NCBI RefSeq assembly: GCF_016746095.1
Contig: NZ_JAERTY010000002.1
Coordinates: forward strand, 248,001-312,000
Direction of reading: 5' to 3'
DNA: 64,000 nucleotides
From: Sphingobacterium faecale
GTDB taxonomy: Bacteria > Bacteroidota > Bacteroidia > Sphingobacteriales > Sphingobacteriaceae
The notes under the pieces: model-generated
Database searches by the model: none
What the model saw: the letters and a program-made list of their open reading frames with translations, nothing else
Told to the model about the DNA's origin: nothing
Translations under genes and position numbers: made by a program
In this document: positions 26,646 to 38,500 of the stretch, one piece after another
How the letters are laid out: each line of letters starts with the position of its first letter
How positions within the stretch are numbered: position 1 is the stretch's first letter

Positions 26646-26732
26646 CTTTAATTTCAAGGTTTTCAGTCTCTATCTTTTCGTAAATTTATGATGTTAGGTG
26701 GGGGCATAAATCTGTAAATAAGCTTTTATAAA

Positions 26733-26804
<72 letters not shown>

Positions 26805-26878
26805 CGATAACTTAAGTTTATTATTTTTTTGTATAAAATTTAATAAAGAATATTTAATAATTACTAATTCGCATAAAC

Positions 26879-28063
26879 ATGGCAAAAGAGAAATTTGACC
26901 GTAGTAAACCACACTTAAACATTGGTACGATCGGTCACGTTGACCACGGTAAAACAACCACTACAGCTGCTATTTCAAAAGTATTGGCTGATAAAGGTTT
27001 TTCAGAAGCTCGTTCATTTGATTCAATTGACTCTGCTCCTGAAGAAAAAGAGCGTGGTATCACAATCAACACGTCTCACGTAGAATACCAAACAGCTAAC
27101 CGTCACTATGCGCACGTTGACTGTCCTGGTCACGCCGATTACGTTAAAAACATGGTAACTGGTGCTGCTCAGATGGACGGTGCTATCATCGTAGTTGCTG
27201 CTACAGATGGTCCTATGCCTCAAACTCGTGAGCACATCCTATTGGCTCGTCAGGTTGGTGTTCCTGCGTTAGTAGTTTTCATGAACAAAACTGACCTAGT
27301 TGATGACCCTGAGTTGTTAGAGTTGGTTGAAATGGAAGTTCGTGAGTTGTTGTCTTTCTACGAATTCCCAGGTGATGATATTCCAGTAGTAAAAGGATCT
27401 GCTTTAGGTGCATTGAATGGTGAGCCTGAGTGGGTTGATAAAATCATGGAGTTGATGGACGCTGTAGATAATTACATTCCAATTCCTCCACGTTTGACTG
27501 AGCTTCCTTTCTTGATGCCGGTAGAGGACGTATTCTCGATCACAGGTCGTGGTACTGTTGCTACAGGTCGTATTGAAAGAGGTGTGATCAACTCTGGTGA
27601 TCCAGTTGAAATCTTAGGTATGGGTGCTGAAGATTTAAAATCTACAGTAACAGGCGTTGAGATGTTCCGTAAAATCTTAGATTACGGTGAAGCTGGTGAT
27701 AACGTAGGTTTATTGTTGCGTGGTATTGAGAAAACTGATATCAAACGTGGTATGGTTATCTGTAAACCAGGTTCAGTAACTCCTCACGATTACTTCAAAG
27801 CTGAGGTTTACGTTTTATCAAAAGCGGAAGGTGGACGTCACACTCCATTCTTTAACAAATACCGTCCTCAATTCTATTTCCGTACAACAGACGTAACAGG
27901 AGAAATCGCATTACCAGAAGGTACTGAGATGGTTATGCCAGGTGATAACGTTACAATCACTGTTAAGTTGATTAACCCTATCGCGATGGAAAAAGGTCTA
28001 CGTTTTGCTATCCGTGAGGGTGGTCGTACAGTAGGTGCTGGTCAGGTAACTGAAATCATTTAA
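26879..28063 (+). CDS. tuf: Elongation factor Tu
   Basis: A 394-residue GTPase that delivers aminoacyl-tRNA to the ribosome. The P-loop GHVDHGKTT is at 18-26, switch I contains [12 protein letters not shown], the G3 motif is [12 protein letters not shown], and the NKTD specificity motif is near 135. Domains 2 and 3 follow and the C-terminus [11 protein letters not shown] is family-typical. It shares a transcript with four upstream tRNAs and is followed by a strong terminator. Codon use is noticeably more uniform than in the neighbours, as expected for a very highly expressed gene. Confidence 0.99.
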   Translation: MAKEKFDRSKPHLNIGTIGHVDHGKTTTTAAISKVLADKGFSEARSFDSIDSAPEEKERGITINTSHVEYQTANRHYAHVDCPGHADYVKNMVTGAAQMDGAIIVVAATDGPMPQTREHILLARQVGVPALVVFMNKTDLVDDPELLELVEMEVRELLSFYEFPGDDIPVVKGSALGALNGEPEWVDKIMELMDAVDNYIPIPPRLTELPFLMPVEDVFSITGRGTVATGRIERGVINSGDPVEILGMGAEDLKSTVTGVEMFRKILDYGEAGDNVGLLLRGIEKTDIKRGMVICKPGSVTPHDYFKAEVYVLSKAEGGRHTPFFNKYRPQFYFRTTDVTGEIALPEGTEMVMPGDNVTITVKLINPIAMEKGLRFAIREGGRTVGAGQVTEII

Positions 28064-28086
28064 TCTTTATAGATTATTAAAATAGA

Positions 28087-28125
28087 AATAAGCTAATCGG
28101 CTGATGCTGGTTAGCTTATTTTTTT
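28087..28125 (+). terminator. Terminator after tuf
   Basis: A 12-bp stem (AATAAGCTAATC / GGTTAGCTTATT, one G-T pair), a 10-nt loop and seven T, starting 23 bp after the tuf stop. Confidence 0.9.
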
Positions 28126-28262
28126 CTGAAAGTGTCTGTTTTATTGATTGGATATTATATCTCAGGCTATCAATAACTTTCATGCCTGTTGGTGATCCAA
28201 AGGTATTAGCATTGTTTTATTTCAGAAAAGAGACTTATTACTTAAATAAAAGATTAAAAATA

Positions 28263-28294
28263 TTTGCTGCAAATGGTTTAAAATACTATATTTG
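28263..28294 (+). promoter_or_regulatory. Promoter of tRNA-Trp-secE-nusG
   Basis: TTTG (28263-28266), 20 bp, TATATTTG (28287-28294), the Bacteroidota consensus. The tRNA begins 20 nt downstream. Confidence 0.75.
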
Positions 28295-28313
28295 CATCAC
28301 GAAATAAGAAATA

Positions 28314-28386
28314 CACGGGCATAGTTTAAAGGTAGAACGAAGGTCTCCAAAACCTTTGGTCTGGGTTCGAGTCCTGGTGCCCGTGC
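28314..28386 (+). tRNA. tRNA-Trp (anticodon CCA)
   Basis: Acceptor CACGGGC/GCCCGTG, anticodon stem-loop AAGGT-CTCCAAA-ACCTT, T-loop TTCGAGT, no encoded CCA end. It lies 26 bp before secE, as in the classic trpT-secE-nusG arrangement. Confidence 0.96.
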
Positions 28387-28412
28387 ATAATAACTTAAAT
28401 AATCAAAAAAAT

Positions 28413-28604
28413 ATGGCTAACGTACTTGGTTTTTTTAAAGAGTCATACGAAGAGATCACACAAAAAGTAACTTGGCCAACTTGGTCACAGTTGCAGAATC
28501 ATGCGGTGGTTGTACTTATAGCTTCCTTAATAATCGCTTTAGTGGTGTTGGCAATGGATAAGGCTTCAAGCAATATTTTAGAGTTGTTGTACGGTACTAA
28601 GTAA
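28413..28604 (+). CDS. secE: Preprotein translocase subunit SecE
   Basis: A 63-residue inner-membrane protein that clamps SecY in the translocon. The start is ATG 28413 (MANVLGFFKESYEEITQKV); a longer reading would run through the tRNA-Trp. The short amphipathic helix with KVTWPTWSQL, followed by a single membrane helix (about 30-52), is the minimal SecE architecture. Followed after 14 bp by nusG, the usual pairing. Confidence 0.96.
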   Translation: MANVLGFFKESYEEITQKVTWPTWSQLQNHAVVVLIASLIIALVVLAMDKASSNILELLYGTK

Positions 28605-28618
28605 TCATTTATTTGTAT

Positions 28619-29164
28619 ATGGCAGATCAAACGTTGAAATGGTACGTGGTGCGTGCTGTGAGTGGAAAAGAGAAGAAAGTAAAGCAATATATAGAGGCTG
28701 AAGTAAATCGTTTAGGCATACAGCATCTAATCCCTCAGGTATTGATACCGATGGAGAAATACTATCAGATGCGTGATGGCAAGAAAGTTGCTAAGGAGCG
28801 TAACTATTATCCTGGATATGTATTGATCGAAGCTGCTTTAGATGGTGAAATCGAGCACGTCATCAAAAACTTGAATAGTGTTATTGGTTTCTTGGGTGAC
28901 AAGGCTGGGGTAGCGATTCCTTTGCGTCAAGCCGAGATAAATCGTATCCTAGGTAAGGTCGATGAAATGGCGGAGCAAGGTGAGTCTATTAATATGGCTT
29001 ACTTTGTCGGAGAGTCGGTGAAAGTTGTGGATGGTCCGTTCAATGGTTTTACGGGTGAAGTAGAAGAAGTGCATGAGGATAAGAAGAAGCTTACGGTAAT
29101 GGTTAAGGTTTTTGGTCGTAAGACGCCATTAGAGCTTAATTATATGCAGGTAGAAAAAGAGTAA
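28619..29164 (+). CDS. nusG: Transcription termination/antitermination factor NusG
   Basis: A 181-residue elongation factor that binds RNA polymerase. The NGN domain starts WYVVRAVSGKEKKVKQY and contains the YYPGYVLIEA strand. The C-terminal KOW domain has VKVVDGPFNGFTGEVEEVHEDKKKLTV. The ATG at 28619 is chosen over a TTG two codons earlier. A terminator follows before the rplK promoter, so the ribosomal-protein genes form a separate transcript. Confidence 0.97.
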   Translation: MADQTLKWYVVRAVSGKEKKVKQYIEAEVNRLGIQHLIPQVLIPMEKYYQMRDGKKVAKERNYYPGYVLIEAALDGEIEHVIKNLNSVIGFLGDKAGVAIPLRQAEINRILGKVDEMAEQGESINMAYFVGESVKVVDGPFNGFTGEVEEVHEDKKKLTVMVKVFGRKTPLELNYMQVEKE

Positions 29165-29194
29165 AAAAAATTGAAGCTCATCTTAAAATATTAT

Positions 29195-29228
29195 AATCCT
29201 GTTCTTTTCGGAGCAGGATTTTTATTTG
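29195..29228 (+). terminator. Terminator after nusG
   Basis: A 10-bp stem AATCCTGTTC / GAGCAGGATT with a 6-nt loop and a TTTTATTT tail, 31 bp after the nusG stop. Confidence 0.8.
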
Positions 29229-29250
29229 TATAAAAATTTGATAATAAGAT

Positions 29251-29280
29251 TTTGTATTTAGAAATTTCTTGTTATCTTTG
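29251..29280 (+). promoter_or_regulatory. Promoter of rplKAJL-rpoBC
   Basis: TTTG (29251-29254), 18 bp, TATCTTTG (29273-29280). The predicted leader before rplK is about 100 nt. Confidence 0.75.
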
Positions 29281-29388
29281 CACCTCGTTTGGTTGTGTAA
29301 ACTTCTGTTTCACAGCTTTTCGAAGTAAATGTTACAGTATTGCTTCCAACTTACTAACAAACATTTAACAAATTAAATAACAAACAAA

Positions 29389-29832
29389 ATGGCAAAAGAA
29401 GTCAGTGCGTTAGTAAAATTACAAGTAAAGGGCGGTGCAGCAAATCCATCACCTCCAGTAGGACCTGCTTTAGGTGCTAAGGGTGTGAATATAATGGATT
29501 TCTGTAAGCAGTTCAATGCTCGTACGCAAGACAAACCAGGACAAGTATTGCCCGTTGTAATTACAGTTTATGCTGATAAATCCTTTGATTTTATCATTAA
29601 GACTCCACCAGTGGCAGTTCAGTTGAAAGACGCTGCTAAGTTGAAAAGTGGATCTGGCGAGCCTAACCGTAAGAAAGTTGCTTCTATTACTTGGGAGCAG
29701 GTGGAAACGATCGCTAAAGATAAAATGCCGGATTTGAATGCATTTACAGTAGACGCGGCAATGAAAATGGTCGCTGGTACGGCACGTAGTATGGGTATCA
29801 CTGTTTCAGGTGACGCTCCTTGGAAAAATTAA
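29389..29832 (+). CDS. rplK: 50S ribosomal protein L11
   Basis: A 147-residue stalk-base protein contacting 23S rRNA in the GTPase-associated centre. The N-terminal domain has [20 protein letters not shown] with the conserved Pro-rich hinge; the C-terminal rRNA-binding part has [15 protein letters not shown]. First gene of the L11-L1-L10-L7/L12-beta-beta' operon, 23 bp before rplA. Confidence 0.99.
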   Translation: MAKEVSALVKLQVKGGAANPSPPVGPALGAKGVNIMDFCKQFNARTQDKPGQVLPVVITVYADKSFDFIIKTPPVAVQLKDAAKLKSGSGEPNRKKVASITWEQVETIAKDKMPDLNAFTVDAAMKMVAGTARSMGITVSGDAPWKN

Positions 29833-29854
29833 TTAACGAAATCAGTTTAAGAAA

Positions 29855-30553
29855 GTGGCTAGATTAACAAAAAATCAAAAAGCGGCACTATCCAAAATTG
29901 AAGCTGGTAAAGCGTACACTTTAGCAGATGCTACGGCATTGGTTAAAGAGATTACTATGACTAAATTTGATGCTTCTGTGGATATCGACGTGCGTTTGGG
30001 CGTAGATCCACGTAAAGCGAATCAAATGGTTCGTGGTATTGCAACATTGCCTCACGGAACTGGAAAAACTGTGCGCGTTTTAGTATTGTGTACTCCGGAT
30101 AAGGAGGAAGAAGCTAAGGCGGCAGGTGCAGATTACGTAGGCCTTGACGACTATATCAGTAAGATTGAAGGTGGTTGGACTGACGTTGACATCATTATTA
30201 CTATGCCTTCGGTTATGGCTAAAGTAGGTAAATTGGGACGTATATTAGGACCAAGAAACTTAATGCCTAACCCTAAGACTGGTACAGTAACTACAGAAGT
30301 AGGTAAAGCTGTAACAGATGTGAAAGGTGGTAAAATTGATTTCAAGGTTGACAAGACAGGAATTATTCACACTTCAGTTGGAAAGGTGTCCTTCCCTGCG
30401 GAAAAAATTTATGAGAACGCATTAGAAGTATTGCAAGTTATCTCTAAATTGAAACCTTCTGCGGCTAAGGGAACATACTTCAAGAGTATCCATATCTCAT
30501 CTACGATGAGTCCTGGTATTCATGTTGAAACTAAATCAGTAGCAGGAATTTAA
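29855..30553 (+). CDS. rplA: 50S ribosomal protein L1
   Basis: A 232-residue L1-stalk protein and, in other bacteria, the translational repressor of the L11-L1 unit. The start codon is GTG (29855), giving [18 protein letters not shown]. It contains [17 protein letters not shown] and the hallmark [18 protein letters not shown]. Its stop is 2 bp before the rplJ ATG, implying coupled translation. Confidence 0.99.
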   Translation: MARLTKNQKAALSKIEAGKAYTLADATALVKEITMTKFDASVDIDVRLGVDPRKANQMVRGIATLPHGTGKTVRVLVLCTPDKEEEAKAAGADYVGLDDYISKIEGGWTDVDIIITMPSVMAKVGKLGRILGPRNLMPNPKTGTVTTEVGKAVTDVKGGKIDFKVDKTGIIHTSVGKVSFPAEKIYENALEVLQVISKLKPSAAKGTYFKSIHISSTMSPGIHVETKSVAGI

Positions 30554-30555
30554 TC

Positions 30556-31074
30556 ATGAGAAAAGAAGAAAAACAAGAAATTGTTCAAGCTTTAGCCGAA
30601 CAGATTAAATCTTACGGTAATTTCTATATTACTGACACTGCTGATTTATCTGTTGAAAAAATCAATGGAATTCGTCGCAAATGTTTCGAACAAGATATTA
30701 TCATTCAAGTTGCTAAGAACAGCTTGATCGAGAAGGCTTTGGTCGAAGCAGGAATTGACTCTGAGGAATTAAAGAGCGTGCTAAAGGGTGCGTCCACTTT
30801 GTTATTCTCTGAGACAAGTAATGCGCCGGCAAAATTGATCAAGCAATTACGCAAAGAGGGCGATAAGCCAGTGTTAAAAGCTGCTTATATCCAAGAAACA
30901 GCTTTCGTAGGCGATGATCAATTGAATGCACTAGTTAACCTTAAATCTAAGGAAGAATTGGTTGCGGATATTATTGCGGCATTACAATCACCTGCGAAGA
31001 ATGTTATTTCTGCTCTTCAATCGGGAGGAAATACAGTTTCAGGTTTGTTGAAAGCTTTAGGAGATAGAGGCTAA
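30556..31074 (+). CDS. rplJ: 50S ribosomal protein L10
   Basis: A 172-residue protein that anchors L7/L12 dimers to the stalk base. The start MRKEEKQEIVQALAEQIK and GIRRKCFEQDIIIQVAKNSL are typical; the C-terminal helix that carries L7/L12 is SALQSGGNTVSGLLKALG. Only 2 bp follow rplA, so there is no room for the L10 leader found in other groups. A 75-bp spacer precedes rplL. Confidence 0.98.
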   Translation: MRKEEKQEIVQALAEQIKSYGNFYITDTADLSVEKINGIRRKCFEQDIIIQVAKNSLIEKALVEAGIDSEELKSVLKGASTLLFSETSNAPAKLIKQLRKEGDKPVLKAAYIQETAFVGDDQLNALVNLKSKEELVADIIAALQSPAKNVISALQSGGNTVSGLLKALGDRG

Positions 31075-31149
31075 CGAACGTCTCTCAAATAAAAGTTCGT
31101 AAACTATTAAAAAATAATTATCTAAGAAAATTTTAAAAATCAAAATAAA

Positions 31150-31527
31150 ATGGCAGATTTAAAACAACTTGCTGAACAGTTAGTTAACTTAACGGTAAAA
31201 GAAGTTAAAGAATTAGCTGATATCTTAAAAGATGAGTACGGTATCGAGCCTGCTGCTGCTGCTGTTGCAGTTGCTGCTGCTCCTGCTGAAGGTGGCGCTG
31301 GTGCTGCTGAAGAGAAAACATCATTTGACGTTATCTTGAAAGAAGCTGGTGGTCAGAAATTAGCAGTAGTTAAATTAGTTAAAGATTTAGCTGGCTTAGG
31401 CTTGAAAGAAGCTAAAGATTTAGTTGACGGTGCTCCTAAAGAATTGAAAGCTGGTGTTTCTAAAGACGAAGCAGAAGCATTGAAAAAACAATTAGAAGAA
31501 GCTGGTGCTGTTGTTGAGATTAAATAA
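31150..31527 (+). CDS. rplL: 50S ribosomal protein L7/L12
   Basis: A 125-residue stalk protein that recruits translation factors. An N-terminal dimerisation helix pair, an Ala/Gly-rich hinge ([19 protein letters not shown], about residues 37-55), and the C-terminal factor-binding domain with [20 protein letters not shown]. Followed by a perfect 13-bp hairpin before rpoB. Confidence 0.99.
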   Translation: MADLKQLAEQLVNLTVKEVKELADILKDEYGIEPAAAAVAVAAAPAEGGAGAAEEKTSFDVILKEAGGQKLAVVKLVKDLAGLGLKEAKDLVDGAPKELKAGVSKDEAEALKKQLEEAGAVVEIK

Positions 31528-31551
31528 TTTCGCATAGAGCCCAAAAGAGAT

Positions 31552-31580
31552 TAGACTCTGATAGTTTCTATCAGAGTCTA
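31552..31580 (+). promoter_or_regulatory. rplL-rpoB intergenic hairpin (attenuator or processing site)
   Basis: TAGACTCTGATAG and CTATCAGAGTCTA form a perfect 13-bp stem with a 3-nt loop. Only a short pyrimidine tract (TTCCTGTTTT) follows, so it is unlikely to end all transcripts. Partial termination or RNase cleavage between ribosomal-protein and polymerase genes is the family precedent (E. coli rplL-rpoB). Confidence 0.6.
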
Positions 31581-31691
31581 TTCCTGTTTTAATGTATTGA
31601 AGAGGATCATACGTGTACTGGCGCATGATTTTTAGAGTGACAATTTACAGTACAATTAAGCTCAGTTTTTTTAAACTAAAATCTTATTCCC

Positions 31692-34600
31692 TTGGCAAAC
31701 AATAATATTCAAAAGGAAAGAGTCAACTTTGCTACAAGTAAGAAGGTAATTGATTATCCGGATTTCTTGGACGTGCAATTGGAGTCTTTCAGGGAGTTTT
31801 TTCAATTGGAAACTACTTCTGATAATCGCCATCAGGAAGGGTTGTACAAGGTTTTCGCGGAAAACTTCCCTATTTCTGATTCAAGAAACATTTTCGTGCT
31901 AGAGTTTTTGGATTATTTTATCGATCCCCCTCGTTACGATATTCAAGAATGTATCGAGCGTGGCCTAACTTATAGCGTGCCTTTAAAAGCAAAGTTAAAG
32001 TTATCTTGTAATGACGAAGAGCATGAAGATTTCGAAACGATCGTACAAGACGTATACTTAGGTACAATACCGTACATGACACCAAAGGGTACTTTCGTTA
32101 TCAATGGTGCGGAGCGCGTTATCGTATCTCAGTTACACCGTTCTCCTGGTGTATTTTTTGGTCAGAGTAGACATACAAATGGTACTAAACTTTATTCTGC
32201 AAGGGTAATTCCTTTTAAAGGATCTTGGATTGAATTTGCGACAGACGTTAATAACGTCATGTACGCCTATATTGATCGTAAGAAAAAGTTCCCAGTTACT
32301 ACCTTGTTACGTGCTATCGGTTATGATTCAGATAAGGATATCTTAGAATTATTCGACCTAGCAGATGAAGTAAAAGTTAGTAAATCGGGATTGAAGAAAT
32401 ACGTTGGTCGTCGTTTGGCGGCAAGGGTATTGAACAAATGGACAGAAGATTTCGTAGACGAGGATACTGGTGAAGTGGTATCTATCGATCGTAACGAGAT
32501 TATTCTTGAACGTGAAACTGTTTTGGAAGAAGATCACATTGACTTGATCATCGACGCTGGTGTAAAATCCATTATATTGGCGAAGGAAGATGAAGCTAAT
32601 AATGCGGACTATTCTATTATATATAATACCTTACAGAAAGATACGTCTAACTCCGAGAAAGAAGCGGTTGAGCATATCTATCGTCAATTGCGTAACGCTG
32701 AACCACCTGATGAGGAAACTGCTCGTGGTATCATCGATCGTCTATTTTTCTCAGACAAGCGTTACGATTTAGGAGATGTAGGTCGTTACCGTATCAATCG
32801 TAAGTTGCAATTAGGTAAGGATGCCGATACGAAAGTATTGACACGTGAAGATATTATCGCTATCGTTAAGTACTTGATCAACTTGATCAATTCTAAAGCG
32901 GAAGTGGATGATATCGACCACTTGTCAAACCGTCGTGTACGTACTGTAGGTGAGCAATTGTATGCTCAATTCGGAGTCGGTCTAGCTCGTATGGCTCGTA
33001 CTATTCGGGAGCGTATGAATATTCGTGATAACGAGGTGTTCACACCTACGGACTTGATCAACGCACGTACATTGTCATCGGTTATCAATTCGTTTTTCGG
33101 AACGAATCAATTGTCTCAATTTATGGATCAAACGAATCCATTGGCAGAGATTACGCACAAACGTCGTCTGTCAGCGTTAGGTCCCGGTGGTCTTTCTCGT
33201 GAGCGTGCCGGATTCGAGGTTCGTGACGTTCACTACACACACTATGGTCGTCTTTGTACTATCGAAACTCCAGAGGGACCAAACATTGGTTTGATTTCTT
33301 CTTTGGCGGTTCACGCGAAAATCAATAACCTTGGTTTTATCGAGACACCATATCGTAAGGTGAAGGATGGTCGTGTAGTAGTAGAAGAACCTGTTATCTA
33401 TTTATCTGCTGAGGACGAGGATGAAAAAACAATCGCGCAAGCGAATGCGATATATGACGATAAAGGTAATTTCGAAGATCCAAAAGTAAAAGCTAGATAC
33501 GAGGGTGACTTCCCGGTTATCGAGCCTGAGAAATTGGATTTGATGGACGTTGCGCCAAACCAGATTACTTCTATTGCGGCTTCTCTTATTCCATTCTTGG
33601 AGCATGATGATGCCAACCGTGCATTGATGGGATCAAACATGCAGCGTCAAGCTGTTCCGTTGTTGCGTCCGCAAGCACCTATCGTAGGTACTGGTCTTGA
33701 GGGACGTGTAGCATCCGATTCTCGTACATTGATCAATGCTGAAGGCACAGGTGTGGTGGAGTATGTCGATGCAGAAGAGATTAAGATTCGCTATGATCGT
33801 ACAGATGATGACCGTTTGGTATCGTTTGATGATGATGTGAAAACATATCGCTTGATTAAATTCAAGAAAACCAACCAGAATACGTGTATCAACTTGAAGC
33901 CTATCGTTAAGAGAGGTCAAAAAGTCGTTAAAGGACAGGTATTGTGTGAAGGTTATGCAACAGAAGATGGTGAATTGGCATTGGGCCGTAACTTGAAAGT
34001 CGCATTCATGCCTTGGCAAGGATACAACTTTGAGGATGCGATCGTGATCTCGGAGCGTGTAGTGTCTCAAGATATCTTTACTTCCCTTCATATCGAAGAG
34101 TTTGAATTAGAGGTTCGTGATACCAAACGTGGTGAAGAGGAGTTAACTGCTGATATTCCAAACGTTTCTGAAGAGGCTACTAAGGACTTGGATGAAAACG
34201 GTATTATCCGCGTAGGAGCTGAGGTAGGAGAAGGCGATATCTTGATCGGTAAGATTACACCTAAAGGAGAATCTGATCCTTCACCAGAAGAGAAGTTATT
34301 GCGTGCTATTTTTGGTGACAAAGCTGGTGACGTAAAAGATGCTTCTTTGAAAACTCCTCCTTCGATAAAAGGGGTCGTGATCGATACAAAATTATTCTCC
34401 CGTGCTAAGAAAATGTCAAAAGAAGTCGAGAAAAAGGCTTTGGAGAAATTGGAAGTTACGCACGAGAAGAACTTAAGAGTATTAAAAGATCGTTTGGTCG
34501 ATAAGTTATTTACGATTGTAAACGGCAAAACCAGCCAAGGTATCTATAATGTGTATAAAGAGCTGTTGTTAGCTAAAGGTGCTAAATTCACTCAGAAGAT

Positions 34601-35501
34601 CTTAATGGACTTAGACTATGCAAACGTTAACCCGTTTGGATGGACTACAGACGAAGACAAAAATGAGATGATTAAAATGTCACTTCATAACTACAACATC
34701 AAACTAAATGAGGAGCTAGGTGCTTTCAAACGTGATAAATTTGCAGTTTCTGTAGGGGATGAGCTTCCTTCTGGTATCGTTCAGATGGCTAAAGTTTATG
34801 TCGCTAAGAAACGTAAGTTGAAAGTGGGTGATAAGATGGCTGGTCGTCACGGTAACAAAGGTATCGTAGCACGTATTGTACGTGACGAGGATATGCCTTT
34901 CTTAGAAGATGGAACGCCAGTAGATATCGTGTTGAACCCGCTGGGTGTACCTTCACGGATGAACTTAGGTCAGATTTATGAAACAGTCTTAGGATGGGCC
35001 GGTCAAAAATTAGGCGTTAAGTTTGCTACTCCAATCTTCGATGGTGCAGAAATGGATCAGGTAGAAGAATGGGTAGATAAGGCAGGTTTACCAAGATCAG
35101 GTCGTACGTACTTGTACAACGGTCTTACAGGTGATCGTTTTGATCAACCGACTACTGTTGGGGTTATCTATATGTTGAAATTAGGACACATGGTAGATGA
35201 TAAGATGCACGCACGTTCGATCGGACCATACTCGTTGATTACACAACAGCCATTAGGTGGTAAAGCACAGTTCGGTGGTCAGCGTTTTGGTGAGATGGAG
35301 GTTTGGGCATTAGAGGCATTCGGTGCATCTAATATCTTACAAGAGATCTTGACTGTGAAATCGGATGACGTTGTAGGTCGTGCTAAGACATACGAAGCCA
35401 TTGTTAAAGGTAATAACTTACCTACTCCATCTGTTCCTGAATCGTTCAATGTATTGGTACATGAGCTTCGCGGTTTAGGTCTAGATATCACATTAGATTA
35501 A
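31692..35501 (+). CDS. rpoB: DNA-directed RNA polymerase subunit beta
   Basis: A 1269-residue catalytic subunit. The start codon is TTG (31692), giving [14 protein letters not shown]; no nearby ATG gives a better fit. The rifampicin-pocket region reads [21 protein letters not shown]. The C-terminal active-site part has [13 protein letters not shown] and the [20 protein letters not shown] clamp-anchor region. In transcript with rplKAJL upstream and rpoC 72 bp downstream, with a hairpin between. Confidence 0.99.
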   Translation: MANNNIQKERVNFATSKKVIDYPDFLDVQLESFREFFQLETTSDNRHQEGLYKVFAENFPISDSRNIFVLEFLDYFIDPPRYDIQECIERGLTYSVPLKAKLKLSCNDEEHEDFETIVQDVYLGTIPYMTPKGTFVINGAERVIVSQLHRSPGVFFGQSRHTNGTKLYSARVIPFKGSWIEFATDVNNVMYAYIDRKKKFPVTTLLRAIGYDSDKDILELFDLADEVKVSKSGLKKYVGRRLAARVLNKWTEDFVDEDTGEVVSIDRNEIILERETVLEEDHIDLIIDAGVKSIILAKEDEANNADYSIIYNTLQKDTSNSEKEAVEHIYRQLRNAEPPDEETARGIIDRLFFSDKRYDLGDVGRYRINRKLQLGKDADTKVLTREDIIAIVKYLINLINSKAEVDDIDHLSNRRVRTVGEQLYAQFGVGLARMARTIRERMNIRDNEVFTPTDLINARTLSSVINSFFGTNQLSQFMDQTNPLAEITHKRRLSALGPGGLSRERAGFEVRDVHYTHYGRLCTIETPEGPNIGLISSLAVHAKINNLGFIETPYRKVKDGRVVVEEPVIYLSAEDEDEKTIAQANAIYDDKGNFEDPKVKARYEGDFPVIEPEKLDLMDVAPNQITSIAASLIPFLEHDDANRALMGSNMQRQAVPLLRPQAPIVGTGLEGRVASDSRTLINAEGTGVVEYVDAEEIKIRYDRTDDDRLVSFDDDVKTYRLIKFKKTNQNTCINLKPIVKRGQKVVKGQVLCEGYATEDGELALGRNLKVAFMPWQGYNFEDAIVISERVVSQDIFTSLHIEEFELEVRDTKRGEEELTADIPNVSEEATKDLDENGIIRVGAEVGEGDILIGKITPKGESDPSPEEKLLRAIFGDKAGDVKDASLKTPPSIKGVVIDTKLFSRAKKMSKEVEKKALEKLEVTHEKNLRVLKDRLVDKLFTIVNGKTSQGIYNVYKELLLAKGAKFTQKILMDLDYANVNPFGWTTDEDKNEMIKMSLHNYNIKLNEELGAFKRDKFAVSVGDELPSGIVQMAKVYVAKKRKLKVGDKMAGRHGNKGIVARIVRDEDMPFLEDGTPVDIVLNPLGVPSRMNLGQIYETVLGWAGQKLGVKFATPIFDGAEMDQVEEWVDKAGLPRSGRTYLYNGLTGDRFDQPTTVGVIYMLKLGHMVDDKMHARSIGPYSLITQQPLGGKAQFGGQRFGEMEVWALEAFGASNILQEILTVKSDDVVGRAKTYEAIVKGNNLPTPSVPESFNVLVHELRGLGLDITLD

Positions 35502-35516
35502 TCAAGCAAAGAAATG

Positions 35517-35548
35517 AGCTTAGGAGGCGTAAGCCTCTTAAGCTTTTA
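35517..35548 (+). promoter_or_regulatory. rpoB-rpoC intergenic hairpin
   Basis: AGCTTAGGAGGC and GCCTCTTAAGCT pair with one G-T, GTAA tetraloop, followed by TTTT. Placed between two subunits needed in equal amounts, it more likely stabilises or processes the mRNA than ends it. Confidence 0.5.
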
Positions 35549-35573
35549 CATACATCTTTAAGTTATACAACGT

Positions 35574-38500
35574 ATGTCTTACAAAAAAGATAATAAAATT
35601 AAAAGTAACTTTACCTCCATTACCATTAGTTTGGCTTCTCCGGAAACTATCCTAGAGCGTTCAAGTGGAGAGGTTACTAAGCCCGAAACGATCAACTACC
35701 GTACTTACAAACCAGAGCGTGATGGTTTATTCTGTGAACGTATTTTCGGTCCTGTAAAGGACTACGAATGTCACTGTGGTAAATATAAACGTATTCGTTA
35801 TAAAGGTATCGTATGTGACCGTTGTGGTGTTGAAGTTACCGAGAAAAAAGTACGTCGTGAGCGTATGGGACACATCAACTTGGTGGTTCCTGTAGCACAC
35901 ATCTGGTACTTCCGTTCACTTCCGAACAAAATAGGTTATTTATTAGGTCTTCCAACGAAGAAGTTGGATATGATCATTTACTACGAGCGTTATGCCGTTA
36001 TCCAACCAGGTATCAAGGAGGATGATGGTATCTCGTACATGGATTTCCTAACAGAAGAAGAATATTTGGATATTTTGGATACCCTTCCAAAAGAAAACCA
36101 ATATTTGGATGACAATGATCCTCAGAAATTCATCGCTAAGATGGGGGCAGATGCTTTGGAAGAATTATTAAAGCGTCTTGACCTGGATCAATTGTCGTAC
36201 GACTTACGTCACCAAGCAGCTAATGAAACTTCACAACAACGTAAAAACGAGGCGTTAAAGCGTCTTCATGTTGTAGAAGCTTTCCGTGGTGCTAATACAC
36301 GTATCGAGAATAGACCAGAGTGGATGATCGTTAAGATCGTTCCTATCATCCCACCTGAGCTACGTCCTTTAGTACCTCTAGATGGTGGTCGTTTTGCGAC
36401 TTCGGATCTAAACGACTTATACCGTCGTGTTATTATCCGTAACAACCGTCTTAAGCGCTTGATCGAAATTAAAGCTCCTGAAGTAATCTTACGTAACGAA
36501 AAACGTATGCTTCAAGAGGCTGTCGACTCGTTGTTTGACAACTCACGTAAGGTAAATGCAGTGAAAACTGAAGGTAACCGTGCGTTGAAATCATTATCTG
36601 ATATTTTGAAAGGTAAACAAGGTCGTTTCCGTCAGAACTTATTGGGTAAGCGTGTCGATTATTCTGCTCGTTCAGTAATTGTTGTAGGACCTCATTTGAA
36701 ATTACACGAATGTGGTATTCCTAAAGATATGGCTGCTGAGCTTTACAAACCATTCATCATTCGTAAGATGATCGAAAGAGGTATTGTAAAGACGGTAAAA
36801 TCAGCTAAGAAAATTGTGGATCGCAAAGATCCGGTAGTATGGGATATCCTTGAAAATGTTTTGAAAGGACACCCTGTATTATTAAACCGTGCTCCAACGC
36901 TTCACCGTTTGGGTATTCAGGCTTTCCAACCTACTTTGGTAGAGGGTAAAGCTATCCAATTACACCCATTAGTGTGTACAGCATTTAACGCGGATTTTGA
37001 TGGTGACCAGATGGCAGTACACTTACCACTAGGTAATGCTGCAATTTTGGAAGCCCAAATCCTAATGTTGGCAGCTCATAACATCTTGAACCCTGCCAAT
37101 GGCTCACCGGTTACTGTACCATCTCAAGATATGGTATTGGGTCTTTATTACATTACTAAAGGCCGTAAATCCGATGATTCTCGTAAGATGAGAGGTGAAG
37201 GTAGTATTTTCTATTCTCCGGAAGAGGTAATCATAGCTTTGAACGAGGATCAGGTGGATCTTCACGCATGGATCAAAGTGAGAACCGAGGTTCTTACGAA
37301 GTCTGGGCAGATGGAGCAGCAGATTATTGAAACTACAGTAGGGCGTGTAATCTTTAACCAAATTGTTCCTGAGGAAGTTGGATATATCAATGAGATTTTA
37401 ACTAAAAAATCTTTACGTAACGTTATCGGTGAGATTGTTAAGTCTACCGGTATGGCACGTGCTGCTAAGTTCTTGGATGATATGAAGGAACTAGGTTTTG
37501 CAACGGCATTTAAAGGTGGTTTATCTTTCAACTTGCAAGATTTAAATATTCCTGCTGCTAAAGCGGAATTGATTACGCAAGCTACCAATGAGGTAGATGA
37601 GGTGATGAATAACTATAACATGGGTTTCATTACAAACAACGAGCGTTACAACCAGATTATCGATATTTGGACGCGTATCAACAACAGGTTGACTGCGCAC
37701 GTAATGGATATCTTGTCTAATGACAACCAAGGATTCAACTCTGTATACATGATGTTGGATTCTGGAGCCCGTGGTTCGAAAGAGCAGATTCGTCAGCTAT
37801 GTGGTATGCGTGGTTTGATGGCTAAGCCTCAGAAATCAGGTAATTCAGGTGGTGAGATTATCGAAAACCCAATTTTGTCAAACTTTAAAGAAGGTTTGTC
37901 CGTATTGGAGTACTTTATCTCCACTCACGGTGCGCGTAAAGGTCTTGCGGATACGGCCCTTAAAACAGCCGATGCGGGTTACTTGACTCGTCGTCTACAT
38001 GACGTTGCACAGGATATGATTGTTGTTGATTTCGATTGTGGTGGATTACGTGGTCTTTATACAACAGCATTGAAAGATAATGATGATATTATCGAACCAT
38101 TGTATGACCGTATTTTGGGACGTACACCGCTTCATGATGTTTACCATCCTGAAACCGATGAGCTTATCGTCGCTGCTAATGATGATATCACAGAAGAAGT
38201 TGCTGCTGCAATTGACGAAGCAGGTATCGAAGGTTTAGAAATTCGCTCGGTATTGACTTGTGAGGCTAAACGCGGTGTGTGTGCTTGTTGTTACGGACGT
38301 AACTTAGCGTCAGGTAAACGTGTTCAAATGGGAGAAGCTGTCGGTGTAATCGCAGCGCAGTCTATTGGTGAGCCAGGTACACAGTTGACACTTCGTACCT
38401 TCCACGTGGGTGGTACTGCATCGAATATTGCCAATGAGTCTACTATTATCGCGAAGTATGAAGGTACTGTAGAGTTTGAGAACGTTCGTACCGTTGAGAA

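Noticed and set aside
28356..28412. Longer SecE N-terminus starting in the tRNA-Trp gene
   Set aside because: It would translate through the tRNA; ATG 28413 gives the standard SecE N-terminus.
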